Source: Spirosoma panaciterrae DSM 21099 | GTDB lineage: Bacteria; Bacteroidota; Bacteroidia; Cytophagales; Spirosomataceae | Length of the DNA stretch: 64,000 bases | Assembly (NCBI RefSeq): GCF_000374025.1 | Contig: NZ_KB893189.1 | Coordinates: 1 to 64,000, forward strand | Direction of reading: 5' to 3' | Shown: positions 41,481 to 49,795 of the stretch, piece after piece | How positions within the stretch are numbered: position 1 is the first letter of the stretch | Layout of the letters: each line of letters begins with the position of its first letter | Position numbers and translations under genes: made by a program | Notes under the pieces: generated by a model | What the model was told of the DNA's origin: nothing | Databases searched by the model: none | Seen by the model: the letters and a program-made list of their open reading frames with translations, nothing else

Positions 41481-42943
41481 GTTCCTCCACCCAGCGCACG
41501 ATATAGATCCACTAAGGCCAGAAACTGAGCCCGTTTGGTCATAACCAGCGCTAATTGCGCTTCAAAGACATTTCGCTGGGCAGTGATTACTTCCAGATAG
41601 GTAGCATACCCGTTCGCGAACAATTCGTTTGACGTTGCCGTCGCCTGGCGCAGCACGGCTACTTCCTGACGCTGGAGACTGGCCACGTTCCGATAATTCT
41701 CCAGTCCTTTCAGGGCAGTCACCACTTCCGCGACACCGTTGATTATTGTCCGTTGGTAAGCCAGAGAAGCCTCCCGGCTCTGGGCGGTCATCAAGGTTAG
41801 ATTTCCCTGCAATTGCCGACGATTGAGAACAGGCACCGCCAACCCACCAAAGATACCCAGAGCCAGCGATTGCGGATTCAGGAGAACACCAGGCCGGAAG
41901 GCATTGAAGCCCAGATAGGGGGTCAGATTGAGCGAGGGTAAAAACTCAGCCTGTGCCACGGCCACATCGACCTGAGCCGCTTCGAGTTCACGCTCCGCCT
42001 GTCGAATATCCGGCCGTCGCCGGATCAGTTGGGCAGGTATACCCGCAGAAATGGCTGTGGGCACCGATTGCTTTTCAATCGATGCGCCACGGGTTATTGG
42101 CTGAGGATACCGACCCAGCAACCTGTTCAATTGATTTTCGGTTTCGACAATATCCTGCCTCACACGCCCCTCCAGTGCCTGCGTATTGAGCCACTGCGCT
42201 TTAAACTGCTGTACAGCCAACTCCGTAACCCGCCCGGCGGCTTTCTGAACTTCGACCAATTCAACGGCCTTTTGCTGCAACTCAACGTTATCTCCAATTA
42301 TTTCCAGTTCAGCATCTAAAGCCAAGAGCGTATAATACAACCTGGCGACATCGGCAATCAAGCTGGTAACGATCAGATTACGACCCTCCTCCGACGCCAA
42401 TATACGCGTGTAAGCCGCCCGTCGCCGGTTACGAAGCTTCCCCCAAAGATCAACCTCCCAGGAACTGCGAAGCCCCAGAAAATAATCGGGTGTTGGGTTC
42501 GGAATCAAGCTTGAACCGCTCACATTGCCCGACAAATTGGTGTCGTAATTTCCCACCCCGTTCAGTGTATAACGCCCGTACCGATCGACCGATGCCGTTG
42601 CGACGGCATCAATGCGTGGCATCAAAGCCCCCTGGCTTATCCGATAGGTAGCCTGAGCCGCTTCAATACGCTGACGGGCGATTTTCAGATCGAGGTTTCG
42701 GGACAGAGCCGTATCGATCAATGCAACCAGATTGGGGTCGGTAAACAGTTGCTGAGGAGGGCGTTCGCCCATGTTCGACGAATCAGCTACAGCCGCATTA
42801 GGGTGTTCAGTATAGGCTTGGGGCACCGCTACACGAGGTATCGGTGCTGGATTATGCACTATTTTACAACTACTCAGGTAACCGATCAGAATAAAGTTTA
42901 TGAGATAACAGGTGGTTTTATGACTCTTGAAGAAGGGCACCAT
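41474..42943 (-). CDS. Outer-membrane efflux lipoprotein (OprM/NodT family)
   Basis: 489 residues. The signal peptide ends G-Y-L-S-S-C-K, Cys26 being the acylated residue. The first OEP repeat runs about 60-270 (N-L-D-L-K-I-A-R-Q-R-I-E-A-A) and the second about 280-480 (R-R-P-D-I-R-Q-A-E-R-E-L-E-A-A-Q-V-D-V). G-L-A-V-P-V-L-N-R marks the equatorial-domain junction. It forms the trimeric tunnel of the RND pump encoded upstream. The upstream frame to 43144 is rejected since it precedes the signal peptide. The start overlaps the end of the pump gene by 26 bp. Confidence 0.93.
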   Translation of the reverse strand: MVPFFKSHKTTCYLINFILIGYLSSCKIVHNPAPIPRVAVPQAYTEHPNAAVADSSNMGERPPQQLFTDPNLVALIDTALSRNLDLKIARQRIEAAQATYRISQGALMPRIDAVATASVDRYGRYTLNGVGNYDTNLSGNVSGSSLIPNPTPDYFLGLRSSWEVDLWGKLRNRRRAAYTRILASEEGRNLIVTSLIADVARLYYTLLALDAELEIIGDNVELQQKAVELVEVQKAAGRVTELAVQQFKAQWLNTQALEGRVRQDIVETENQLNRLLGRYPQPITRGASIEKQSVPTAISAGIPAQLIRRRPDIRQAERELEAAQVDVAVAQAEFLPSLNLTPYLGFNAFRPGVLLNPQSLALGIFGGLAVPVLNRRQLQGNLTLMTAQSREASLAYQRTIINGVAEVVTALKGLENYRNVASLQRQEVAVLRQATATSNELFANGYATYLEVITAQRNVFEAQLALVMTKRAQFLALVDLYRALGGGTK

Positions 42944-45900
42944 TCGAATTTGTTTTAGTGGATTTGATGGCAGGTTTGGACGTATTGTTGGGCGATTTTG
43001 ACTTTCCAATCTTCTGGGCCACTGTGGCAAACAATACATACAGGCCTGGTACCAGTACGAGCCCAAATACCGTTCCGATAGCCATTCCTCCGGCGGCTGC
43101 TGTACCGATGGAGCGATTGCCCAGCGCTCCGGCACCCGATGCAATACAGAGTGGAATCAGCCCGGCAATGAATGCAAGTGACGTCATCAGAATTGGTCGT
43201 AGCCGGGTAACCGCCCCTTCAATGGCAGCCTTTAGAATCGGAAGTCCTTCCTGTTGGCGTTGATTGGCAAATTCGACAATCAGTATAGCATTTTTCCCTA
43301 ACAGACCAATCAACATGACCAGCGACACCTGTGCATAAATATTATTCTGCAATCCAGCCAGTTGCAGACATAAGAATGATCCAAAGATGCCGGCTGGAAG
43401 CGACAGTAAAACCGACAATGGCAGAAACAGACTCTCGTACTGCGCTACCAGTAACAGATACACAAAGACCAGACAGATCAGGAAAATAAAAATGGCCTGA
43501 TCGCCCGACAGTACCTCTTCCCGCGACATACCCGACCAGGCGAAGGAATAACCACGCGGCAACTCCTTATCGGCAACTTCCTGCACCGCCCGTAGAGCAT
43601 CACCACTGCTATAGCCTGGTGCTGCGTCGCCATTGAGCAGAGCCGAGGTATACATATTGTAACGGGTAATCTGCTCCGGTCCATACACCCGCTCCAGCCG
43701 AACGAAATTGGAGTAGGGCACCATGTCGCCTACATTGTTCTTGACCCGTAGGTTCAGAACATCCTCGGGTTTGGCACGGTATTCGGGCGAGGCCTGTACC
43801 ATCACTTTGTACATTTGCCCAAAGCGAATAAAATTAGACGCATAGTAGCTTCCAAGCAGGGTCTGGAGGGTGCTCATGGCCTTATCAATCGACACCCCTT
43901 TCTGGGCCGCTTTGTCCTGATCGACCTGTAACAGATATTGCGGGAAGCTCGGATCAAAGCTCGTGAAGGCATTTCCGATTTCGGGTCGTTTTTTCAGAGC
44001 TTGCACAAACGCATCGGCCACCTTCTTGGTCTTTTGCAGGTCACCCGTTCCCGTACGGTCGAGCATCCGTAGTTCGAAACCGCTCGAATTTCCGAATCCG
44101 GGCACCGTTGGCGGTGGAAAAAACTGGATACTGGCATCCTGCACCCGCTTCGTTTTCTCCTCCAACTCAGCAATCACTTCATCCAGCGATTGCTGGCGAC
44201 TGCCCCAGTCTTTGAGGTTGATCATGCCCATACCGTACGAAGCCCCTACCCCGTCGGTCATCAGACTATACCCGGCCAATGTCGATACGTTGTCAACGGC
44301 TTCCAGTTTTGATGCTACCTCCTGGATTTTATCAAGTACCGCTTCGGTACGCTTCAGGGTAGCCCCAACGGGGGTGGTTACGTTAATGTAAATCATGCCC
44401 TGATCTTCGGTCGGGATAAACCCGGCTGGCAAAATCGAGTTGACACCCCAGGTCCCAGCGGCAAACAGGGCCAGCATTCCCAGCGTTATAACCCCTCGGC
44501 TGGCTACCCGTTTCAGTACGCGCTGATAGCGCCCGGTAAGCGCGTCAAAACCCCGGTTGAACCAGGCAAAAAAGCGTCCCAAAACCCCTACTGAGGTGTG
44601 CCCGTGCGATGGCCGCAGCAGCAACGCACACAAAGCGGGGGTAAGTGTAACCGCATTGACGCCAGAAATCACAATGGCGATAGCCAGTGTCAACGAAAAC
44701 TGACGGTAGAAAATACCGACGGGCCCCGACATAAACGCAACCGGAATGAACACCGCCGACATTACCAGAGTGATAGCCACCAATGCTCCACTGATCTCCC
44801 TCATGGCCGCGAATGTGGCTTCACGCGGTTCTAGATGCTCGTCACTCATTTTGGCGTGAACAGCCTCGACGACGACAATGGCATTATCAACGACGATTCC
44901 GATGGCCAATACCAGCGCAAACAGGGTCAGCAGATTAATCGAAAACCCGATGCTACTCATGAACGCAAACGACCCAACCAACGCCACAGGCACCGCCAAC
45001 GCGCAGATCAGGGTTGACCGCCAGTCCTGCAAAAACAGGAATACAACCAGAAACACCAGTACGAATGCCTCTATCAGGGTTCTGATAACTTCGTGAATCG
45101 ATGCATCCAGAAACCGTGATACATCATAAGCAAAGTTGTAGGTCATACCCGACGAAAAACTGGTTTCTTTCAGTTCAGCCATGCGCGCTTTGATGGTATT
45201 AATCACCTCCCGTGCATTCGATCCTGGACGCTGCTTGATCATGATCGAGGCCGAGGGCCGCCCATCTGTTTTCGATAGCATATCGTAGTCCAGAGAACCA
45301 AATTCGATGTCGGCCACGTCTTTTAGTCGCAGAATCTGTCCATCGTGTTCCGCCCGTAAAACAAGGTTTTCGTATTGTTTGGGATCAAAAAATTTGCCGC
45401 TATAGCGCAACACATATTGCAGCATCTGCGGGGCACGGTCAGCACTTTCGCCCGCTTTACCGGGAGCAGCTTCTACATTTTGCTGCCGAATTGCCGTGAT
45501 CACCTCATCGGGCGAGATGCTGTAGGCCGTCATCCGGTCGGGTCGGAGCCATACCCGCATGGAGTACTCCCGCGAACCCATAATATCGACAAAGCCAACC
45601 CCATCGATCCGCTTTAGTTCGGCCAGTACATTGATGTCGGCAAAGTTATAGATGAACTTTTCATCAACGGTTGGGTCTTCGCTGAAGATGTTCAGGTACA
45701 GCAGCATACTGTTCACCTCTTTTTCTGTCGATACCCCGGCTTTAATAACCTCTTCGGGCAGTTCATCCATCACGGTCGTGACGCGGTTCTGGACTCCCAT
45801 AGCTGCCAGGTCAGGATCGGTACCTACATTGAAAAAGACCTGAATAATGGTAGTTCCATCATTACCCGATACGGAATTCATGTACACCATGCCGGGTACC

Positions 45901-46112
45901 CCATTGATGGCCCGTTCGAGGGGCATAGCCACGGCTTTGGTCGCTACTTCGGCATTGGCTCCAGTATATTTGGCCGTTACGGTAACCGATGGGGGTACTA
46001 TATCTGGAAACTGCGTAACGGGCAATTGTCGTAAGGCTAATATCCCCAGCAGCGTAATCAACACCGAAATAACGGCCGACAGCAGCGGGCGTTTTATAAA
46101 CAAATCAAACAT
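42918..46112 (-). CDS. RND efflux pump, HAE1 (AcrB-like) family
   Basis: 1064 residues. It opens M-F-D-L-F-I-K-R-P-L-L-S-A-V-I-S, as in AcrB-type proteins, followed by L-P-V-T-Q-F-P-D-I-V-P-P. Twelve membrane helices are expected. The proton-relay region in TM4 shows G-I-V-V-D-N-A-I-V-V-V-E-A-V, with its conserved Asp. Two large periplasmic loops are present. The C-terminal half repeats the pattern (A-G-I-F-G-S-F-L-C-L; G-K-N-A-I-L-I-V-E-F-A). HAE1 pumps expel hydrophobic or amphiphilic compounds. ATG at 46112 is preferred to 46139 because it matches the family N-terminus. Confidence 0.96.
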   Translation of the reverse strand: MFDLFIKRPLLSAVISVLITLLGILALRQLPVTQFPDIVPPSVTVTAKYTGANAEVATKAVAMPLERAINGVPGMVYMNSVSGNDGTTIIQVFFNVGTDPDLAAMGVQNRVTTVMDELPEEVIKAGVSTEKEVNSMLLYLNIFSEDPTVDEKFIYNFADINVLAELKRIDGVGFVDIMGSREYSMRVWLRPDRMTAYSISPDEVITAIRQQNVEAAPGKAGESADRAPQMLQYVLRYSGKFFDPKQYENLVLRAEHDGQILRLKDVADIEFGSLDYDMLSKTDGRPSASIMIKQRPGSNAREVINTIKARMAELKETSFSSGMTYNFAYDVSRFLDASIHEVIRTLIEAFVLVFLVVFLFLQDWRSTLICALAVPVALVGSFAFMSSIGFSINLLTLFALVLAIGIVVDNAIVVVEAVHAKMSDEHLEPREATFAAMREISGALVAITLVMSAVFIPVAFMSGPVGIFYRQFSLTLAIAIVISGVNAVTLTPALCALLLRPSHGHTSVGVLGRFFAWFNRGFDALTGRYQRVLKRVASRGVITLGMLALFAAGTWGVNSILPAGFIPTEDQGMIYINVTTPVGATLKRTEAVLDKIQEVASKLEAVDNVSTLAGYSLMTDGVGASYGMGMINLKDWGSRQQSLDEVIAELEEKTKRVQDASIQFFPPPTVPGFGNSSGFELRMLDRTGTGDLQKTKKVADAFVQALKKRPEIGNAFTSFDPSFPQYLLQVDQDKAAQKGVSIDKAMSTLQTLLGSYYASNFIRFGQMYKVMVQASPEYRAKPEDVLNLRVKNNVGDMVPYSNFVRLERVYGPEQITRYNMYTSALLNGDAAPGYSSGDALRAVQEVADKELPRGYSFAWSGMSREEVLSGDQAIFIFLICLVFVYLLLVAQYESLFLPLSVLLSLPAGIFGSFLCLQLAGLQNNIYAQVSLVMLIGLLGKNAILIVEFANQRQQEGLPILKAAIEGAVTRLRPILMTSLAFIAGLIPLCIASGAGALGNRSIGTAAAGGMAIGTVFGLVLVPGLYVLFATVAQKIGKSKSPNNTSKPAIKSTKTNSNGALLQES

Positions 46113-46125
46113 GAGGGTGTCTATT

Positions 46126-47265
46126 TCATTGTTGAGCAAGTGTAGCAGGAGCGGATGTGCTATCGGCTTCTACAGCCTCCGGGATAATCTGATCACCATC
46201 GCGAATGTTCTGAATCCCCTCATATACAACCCGTTCGCCCGGTGCCAGTCCAGACCGAACAATGTAGTTCAGCCCAACCCGCGCCTGGGGGACAAAACTT
46301 CGGGATTTTACTTTGTTGGTTTTATCCACCACGTACACGAAGTTCTTATCCTGCACCTCGAATACGGCCTTTTGCGGCACTAACAACGCATCACCCACAA
46401 TATTAGGAAGCCGAATTTTACCGGATGATCCATGTTTCAGCAGCTTTTGCGGATTCGGGAAACGGGCCCGGAAGGCAATGGTTCCTGATTCTTCTTCAAA
46501 AACACTTTCCATGGTTTCAATTCGCCCCTTATGTGGGTATGGGGTTTCGTCGGCCAGCATCATTTCTACTTCCTGTCCATTTTTCCCAGTCAGTTCTCGA
46601 TGCTTTTTCAGGAAACCCAGGTATTCTTTTTCTGATACGTCGAAATAGGCGAACACCTCCCGAATGTCGGAAACCGTGGTTAGCAGAGCCCCTTCCTCGA
46701 TTAGACTCCCTATTTTGAATGGAATCCGGTTGATTACCCCGTCGAATGGCGCCCGAATGCTGGCATGAGCCAACCGTAAAGAAGCTGTTGATAGAGCCGA
46801 CTGAGCCTCTTCAATCTGCGCCTTTGCCACATCGAGTTTCGCTTTAGCCAGGTCTAATTCGGAAGGCGAAACAATTTTTTTCTCAACCAGCAATTTAACC
46901 CGGGTAACTTCTACTTCGGCCGTTTTAGCACTGGCCTCCGCACTTTTGAGTGAGGCCGCAGCTTTATCCAGTCCAACTTTGTATTCGGCCGCATTTAAAC
47001 TAAACAGCAACTGGCCCTGATGAACGGACTGGCCTTCATCGACATAGATTTTTTCAAGAAAGCCGGATACACGGGCGCGTATTTCGACGTTTCGAACGGC
47101 CTCAAGGGTCGTCACGTAGTCACGCTGGAGTGTGGTAGACTGCCGGGCCAATTGAACCACAGGCAGCGTTAATTTTTCGGTTTGCTCAGTCTGTGCATCC
47201 TGACCCGAACAGCCAGCCAGGCATAGGCTTATCAACAAAGTGAGCGATTGAATTGTATTTTTCAT
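46126..47265 (-). CDS. RND periplasmic adaptor (membrane fusion) lipoprotein
   Basis: 379 residues. Lipobox S-L-C-L-A-G-C-S (Cys19). A lipoyl-like half-motif, I-R-A-R-V-S-G-F-L-E-K-I-Y-V-D-E-G-Q-S-V, precedes a long alpha-hairpin (about 95-165) and the second half, A-S-I-R-A-P-F-D-G-V-I-N-R. Beta-barrel and membrane-proximal domains follow. It links the inner-membrane pump to the outer channel. The gene lies 13 bp before the pump gene. The start at 47265 is chosen at the signal peptide rather than 47358. Confidence 0.94.
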   Translation of the reverse strand: MKNTIQSLTLLISLCLAGCSGQDAQTEQTEKLTLPVVQLARQSTTLQRDYVTTLEAVRNVEIRARVSGFLEKIYVDEGQSVHQGQLLFSLNAAEYKVGLDKAAASLKSAEASAKTAEVEVTRVKLLVEKKIVSPSELDLAKAKLDVAKAQIEEAQSALSTASLRLAHASIRAPFDGVINRIPFKIGSLIEEGALLTTVSDIREVFAYFDVSEKEYLGFLKKHRELTGKNGQEVEMMLADETPYPHKGRIETMESVFEEESGTIAFRARFPNPQKLLKHGSSGKIRLPNIVGDALLVPQKAVFEVQDKNFVYVVDKTNKVKSRSFVPQARVGLNYIVRSGLAPGERVVYEGIQNIRDGDQIIPEAVEADSTSAPATLAQQ

Positions 47266-47417
47266 GGCTTCATAGAGGTATATAGGAGCAATAGCCAATG
47301 ACTTACGCCAAAAGCCTGCACAACAGAATTTCTGAAAATTGAGGTACGCAATGGACACAACCCTTCGAACTGACGAAGAGCCAGTTCGATGAACCCGTAC
47401 ATAACCAACTGCGGGGT

Positions 47418-47819
47418 CTAGGCTACACCCTGTGGAGGTGGGGCAGGAATTTCCAGCACACAGGAGGAAACAAACTCAGGCTGAAACGGTATATTGCCCG
47501 TCAACAGGCGCTGAACGGGTAATCGCTTAGGGGCAAAAACAAAGAATGGGGTAAAATCGTAGTCTTGTTCGGGTTCGGTCAACTCGGTATTGACCGGGCC
47601 ACCGTGCTCAGGAATGGCATCCTGCAACCCCAGACATTCTTCCAGTATGAACTCACCAATACTCTCAATTTGGTTCACCGAACCATCGGTGTGGCCGACG
47701 GTGGTTTGGCCGGACCGTACGATCGTACCCTGAACGTCGATGCTTAGATTGAGCATCGCCAAGGCGATCAGAAGGCAGAGCAGCCGATATACCAAAAAGT
47801 TATAGTATTGTTTCTTCAT
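47418..47819 (-). CDS. Small exported protein heading the RND operon
   Basis: 133 residues. The signal or anchor is N-F-L-V-Y-R-L-L-C-L-L-I-A-L-A-M-L, with an acidic central part (E-F-I-L-E-E-C-L-G-L, E-P-E-Q-D-Y-D-F) and a tail F-V-S-S-C-V-L-E-I-P-A-P-P-P. I do not recognise a defined family. Small proteins of similar size and tail precede RND pump genes in other Bacteroidota, which may mean a role in sensing or assembly, but this is inference. The frame is closed 152 bp ahead of the adaptor gene, with a strong promoter directly upstream (47833-47863), so this is probably the first gene of the operon. ATG at 47819 is chosen over 47849 for the signal peptide. Confidence 0.72.
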   Translation of the reverse strand: MKKQYYNFLVYRLLCLLIALAMLNLSIDVQGTIVRSGQTTVGHTDGSVNQIESIGEFILEECLGLQDAIPEHGGPVNTELTEPEQDYDFTPFFVFAPKRLPVQRLLTGNIPFQPEFVSSCVLEIPAPPPQGVA

Positions 47820-47832
47820 ATCGTTTACGAAC

Positions 47833-47863
47833 CAAATGTAATCCGGCAAAATCAGAAACTCAA
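47833..47863 (-). promoter_or_regulatory. Promoter of the RND operon
   Basis: On the minus strand TTG at 47863-47861, 20 bp, TACATTTG at 47840-47833. The predicted start is about 8 bp ahead of the ATG at 47819, so the leader would be extremely short. Confidence 0.6.
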
Positions 47864-47953
47864 CTGATTTTTTATCAGATAGTTAGAAAACTTGGATAAA
47901 GATAACTCATTCCAAGATAGATTAAATTTAGATTAAAAAACTTACGTTTACTT

Positions 47954-48490
47954 ATGATTTTTTTACGCATGTCAACCCATCATCCTTACCTGATTCCGAT
48001 TCAAACCTGGTATGAGGGCGCCTTCCCCCTTGATGAGCGACGCGATTTTTCGGATTTGGTTCGCCTGCTCTCCTGCCCGGATATGCACCTGTGCGCCCTG
48101 CTTAACGACGACAGCCTGGTTGGGTTTATTCTTTACTGGCAATGGGATGAGGTCATTTTCGTAGAACACTTTGCCATTGCTCCCAATGAGCGCGGTAAAC
48201 AATTTGGCCAACAGGCACTGACTAAGTTGCTCGAATTACCCTTTCAGTATTGTCTGTTGGAAGTAGAACGTCCTGTCGATGAAACAGGCTATCGGCGTAT
48301 CCGATTTTATGAACGGCAGGGGTTTACCCTGAATCCATTCGATTATATCCAGCCCCCTTATCAACCTGACAAAGCACCTGTACCCATGCGATTCATGTCT
48401 ATCCCAGCCTTGCCAGATTCGACAACCTATGAGCAGTTCAGCGTATTGATTAAAAAGCAGGTGTATGAGCGATTTTACAAAACCATTTGA
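47954..48490 (+). CDS. GNAT-family N-acetyltransferase
   Basis: 178 residues. The core strand V-I-F-V-E-H-F-A-I-A-P-N-E-R-G-K-Q-F-G-Q-Q-A-L carries the acetyl-CoA loop (R-G-K-Q-F-G). It is followed by C-L-L-E-V-E-R-P-V-D and I-R-F-Y-E-R-Q-G-F, the classic last GNAT strand. Substrate unknown. Either the ATG at 47954 or the one at 47969 (MSTHHPYL) may start; the second fits better with the fold, but the first is retained. Converges with the oxidase gene with only 16 bp between. Confidence 0.88.
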   Translation: MIFLRMSTHHPYLIPIQTWYEGAFPLDERRDFSDLVRLLSCPDMHLCALLNDDSLVGFILYWQWDEVIFVEHFAIAPNERGKQFGQQALTKLLELPFQYCLLEVERPVDETGYRRIRFYERQGFTLNPFDYIQPPYQPDKAPVPMRFMSIPALPDSTTYEQFSVLIKKQVYERFYKTI

Positions 48491-48506
48491 CGTCTGTAAA
48501 ACGATG

Positions 48507-49622
48507 TCAGCTCCACAAGACTGAACGATCGATCTGGTCAATTGTCGCCCTACCTGTCAGAATCATTGCCAATTCCAATTCCTCCCTCAGAATAGCCATC
48601 ACTTTGGCAACCCCATCGGCCCCACCACAGGCCAGCCCGTAGCAAACTGGTTTACCTACCAGCACAGCACTGGCACCCAAGGCCATAGCTTTAAGTACAT
48701 CTGTGCCCCTACGGATACCGCCGTCAAGCAAAACAGGCACTCGTTTGGCAACACGCCTGGCAATTGATGGAAGCACGTCGATGGTAGCAGGCACTGTATC
48801 CAGATTCCGACCACCATGATTGGAGACCACAATACCCGAAACCCCTGCCTGAATTGCCCGTTCGGCATCTTCAGCATTTAAGATGCCTTTCACCAGTACC
48901 GGAATGTTCACCAAAGAGGTTAACCAGGTTATGTCGGTCCAGGTCAGAGGCTTTTTCTGGGGGCCAGGGGCAAGCATATAGGGTGCCTGTATCCCGCTTG
49001 GCAAACCGAAATTAATCCGTTGCTCTCGATTACGCACCCCGCCAACAGGTGTATCGACCGTCACACAGAGCGCCCGACAGCCTAAGGCTTCGGCTTTTTG
49101 CACCAGGTCTTTCGTAAATTCCCGGTCGTCACGAACATACAACTGAAACCATAAAGGTTTTGTAGCGTTCTCGGCAATCGTTTCGAGGGGTGTGGTAGTA
49201 AACGAACTGACAACATAAGTGGCAGATGCAATTCCAGCCCCGCGTACCGTAGCCAATTCTCCGTCAGGATGCATGATCCGATGGTAAGCCGTAGGCGCTA
49301 TCAGAATAGGATAAGCTAATTCATCGCCAAACAGCGAGACGCGCGTATCGGGTTGGGTCATGTCGGCCAGTACTGTCGGATTAAGCTTAATCGCATCAAA
49401 CGCCAGCCGATTCCAGCGAAGCGTTAGCTCATCAGCCGCTCCACTCGCTACGTATTCATACGCCAGTCGGGTCATTTTAGCCTCTGCTTTTTTCTCGAAG
49501 TCAAAGAGGTTGACCAGATCCGATAAATCCACGATTTCGCTAATTGGAAAATCGACGGATGGGTTTGTAGTTTGATTTTGATTTATAGAAGCAGGAGCTT
49601 GGTCACTGGCCTGGACGTTCAT
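48507..49622 (-). CDS. FMN-dependent alpha-hydroxy-acid oxidase (lactate oxidase/LldD type)
   Basis: 371 residues, a TIM barrel with FMN. Signatures: Y-E-Y-V-A-S-G-A-A-D-E, the FMN-binding I-L-I-A-P-T-A-Y-H, L-W-F-Q-L-Y-V-R-D-D, L-V-K-G-I-L-N-A-E-D-A, and the catalytic S-N-H-G-G-R-N-L-D, whose His abstracts the proton of the 2-hydroxy acid. The phosphate loop is D-G-G-I-R-R-G-T-D. Oxidises L-lactate, glycolate or similar; the choice cannot be made from sequence. The first 35 residues are a non-conserved polar extension without a signal peptide. The stop lies 16 bp from the convergent GNAT gene. Confidence 0.93.
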   Translation of the reverse strand: MNVQASDQAPASINQNQTTNPSVDFPISEIVDLSDLVNLFDFEKKAEAKMTRLAYEYVASGAADELTLRWNRLAFDAIKLNPTVLADMTQPDTRVSLFGDELAYPILIAPTAYHRIMHPDGELATVRGAGIASATYVVSSFTTTPLETIAENATKPLWFQLYVRDDREFTKDLVQKAEALGCRALCVTVDTPVGGVRNREQRINFGLPSGIQAPYMLAPGPQKKPLTWTDITWLTSLVNIPVLVKGILNAEDAERAIQAGVSGIVVSNHGGRNLDTVPATIDVLPSIARRVAKRVPVLLDGGIRRGTDVLKAMALGASAVLVGKPVCYGLACGGADGVAKVMAILREELELAMILTGRATIDQIDRSVLWS

Positions 49623-49746
49623 CGGTTAACGATCGGTTATCGCTGTAGGCGAATTTTAGGATTTGAATCTCATTTTTATCTAAAGCCAGAAACCACCACA
49701 TTCTAAGATAGACCCACGAAAACAGGTCGCACAGGGCACAAAAAAA

Positions 49747-49776
49747 CCGGCCAACTACCTTTCGGAAGTTGGCCGG
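49747..49776 (-). terminator. Intrinsic terminator after aconitase
   Basis: CCGGCCAACT at 49747-49756 pairs with AGTTGGCCGG at 49767-49776. On the minus strand the stem is followed by TTTTTT. It lies 20 bp past the stop of the aconitase gene. Confidence 0.9.
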
Positions 49777-49795
49777 CAGGAAACCCGCGAATAGA

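Noticed and set aside
43963-46383. Several plus-strand frames
   Set aside because: All fall within the RND pump or the adaptor gene on the other strand, and none shows domain-like sequence.
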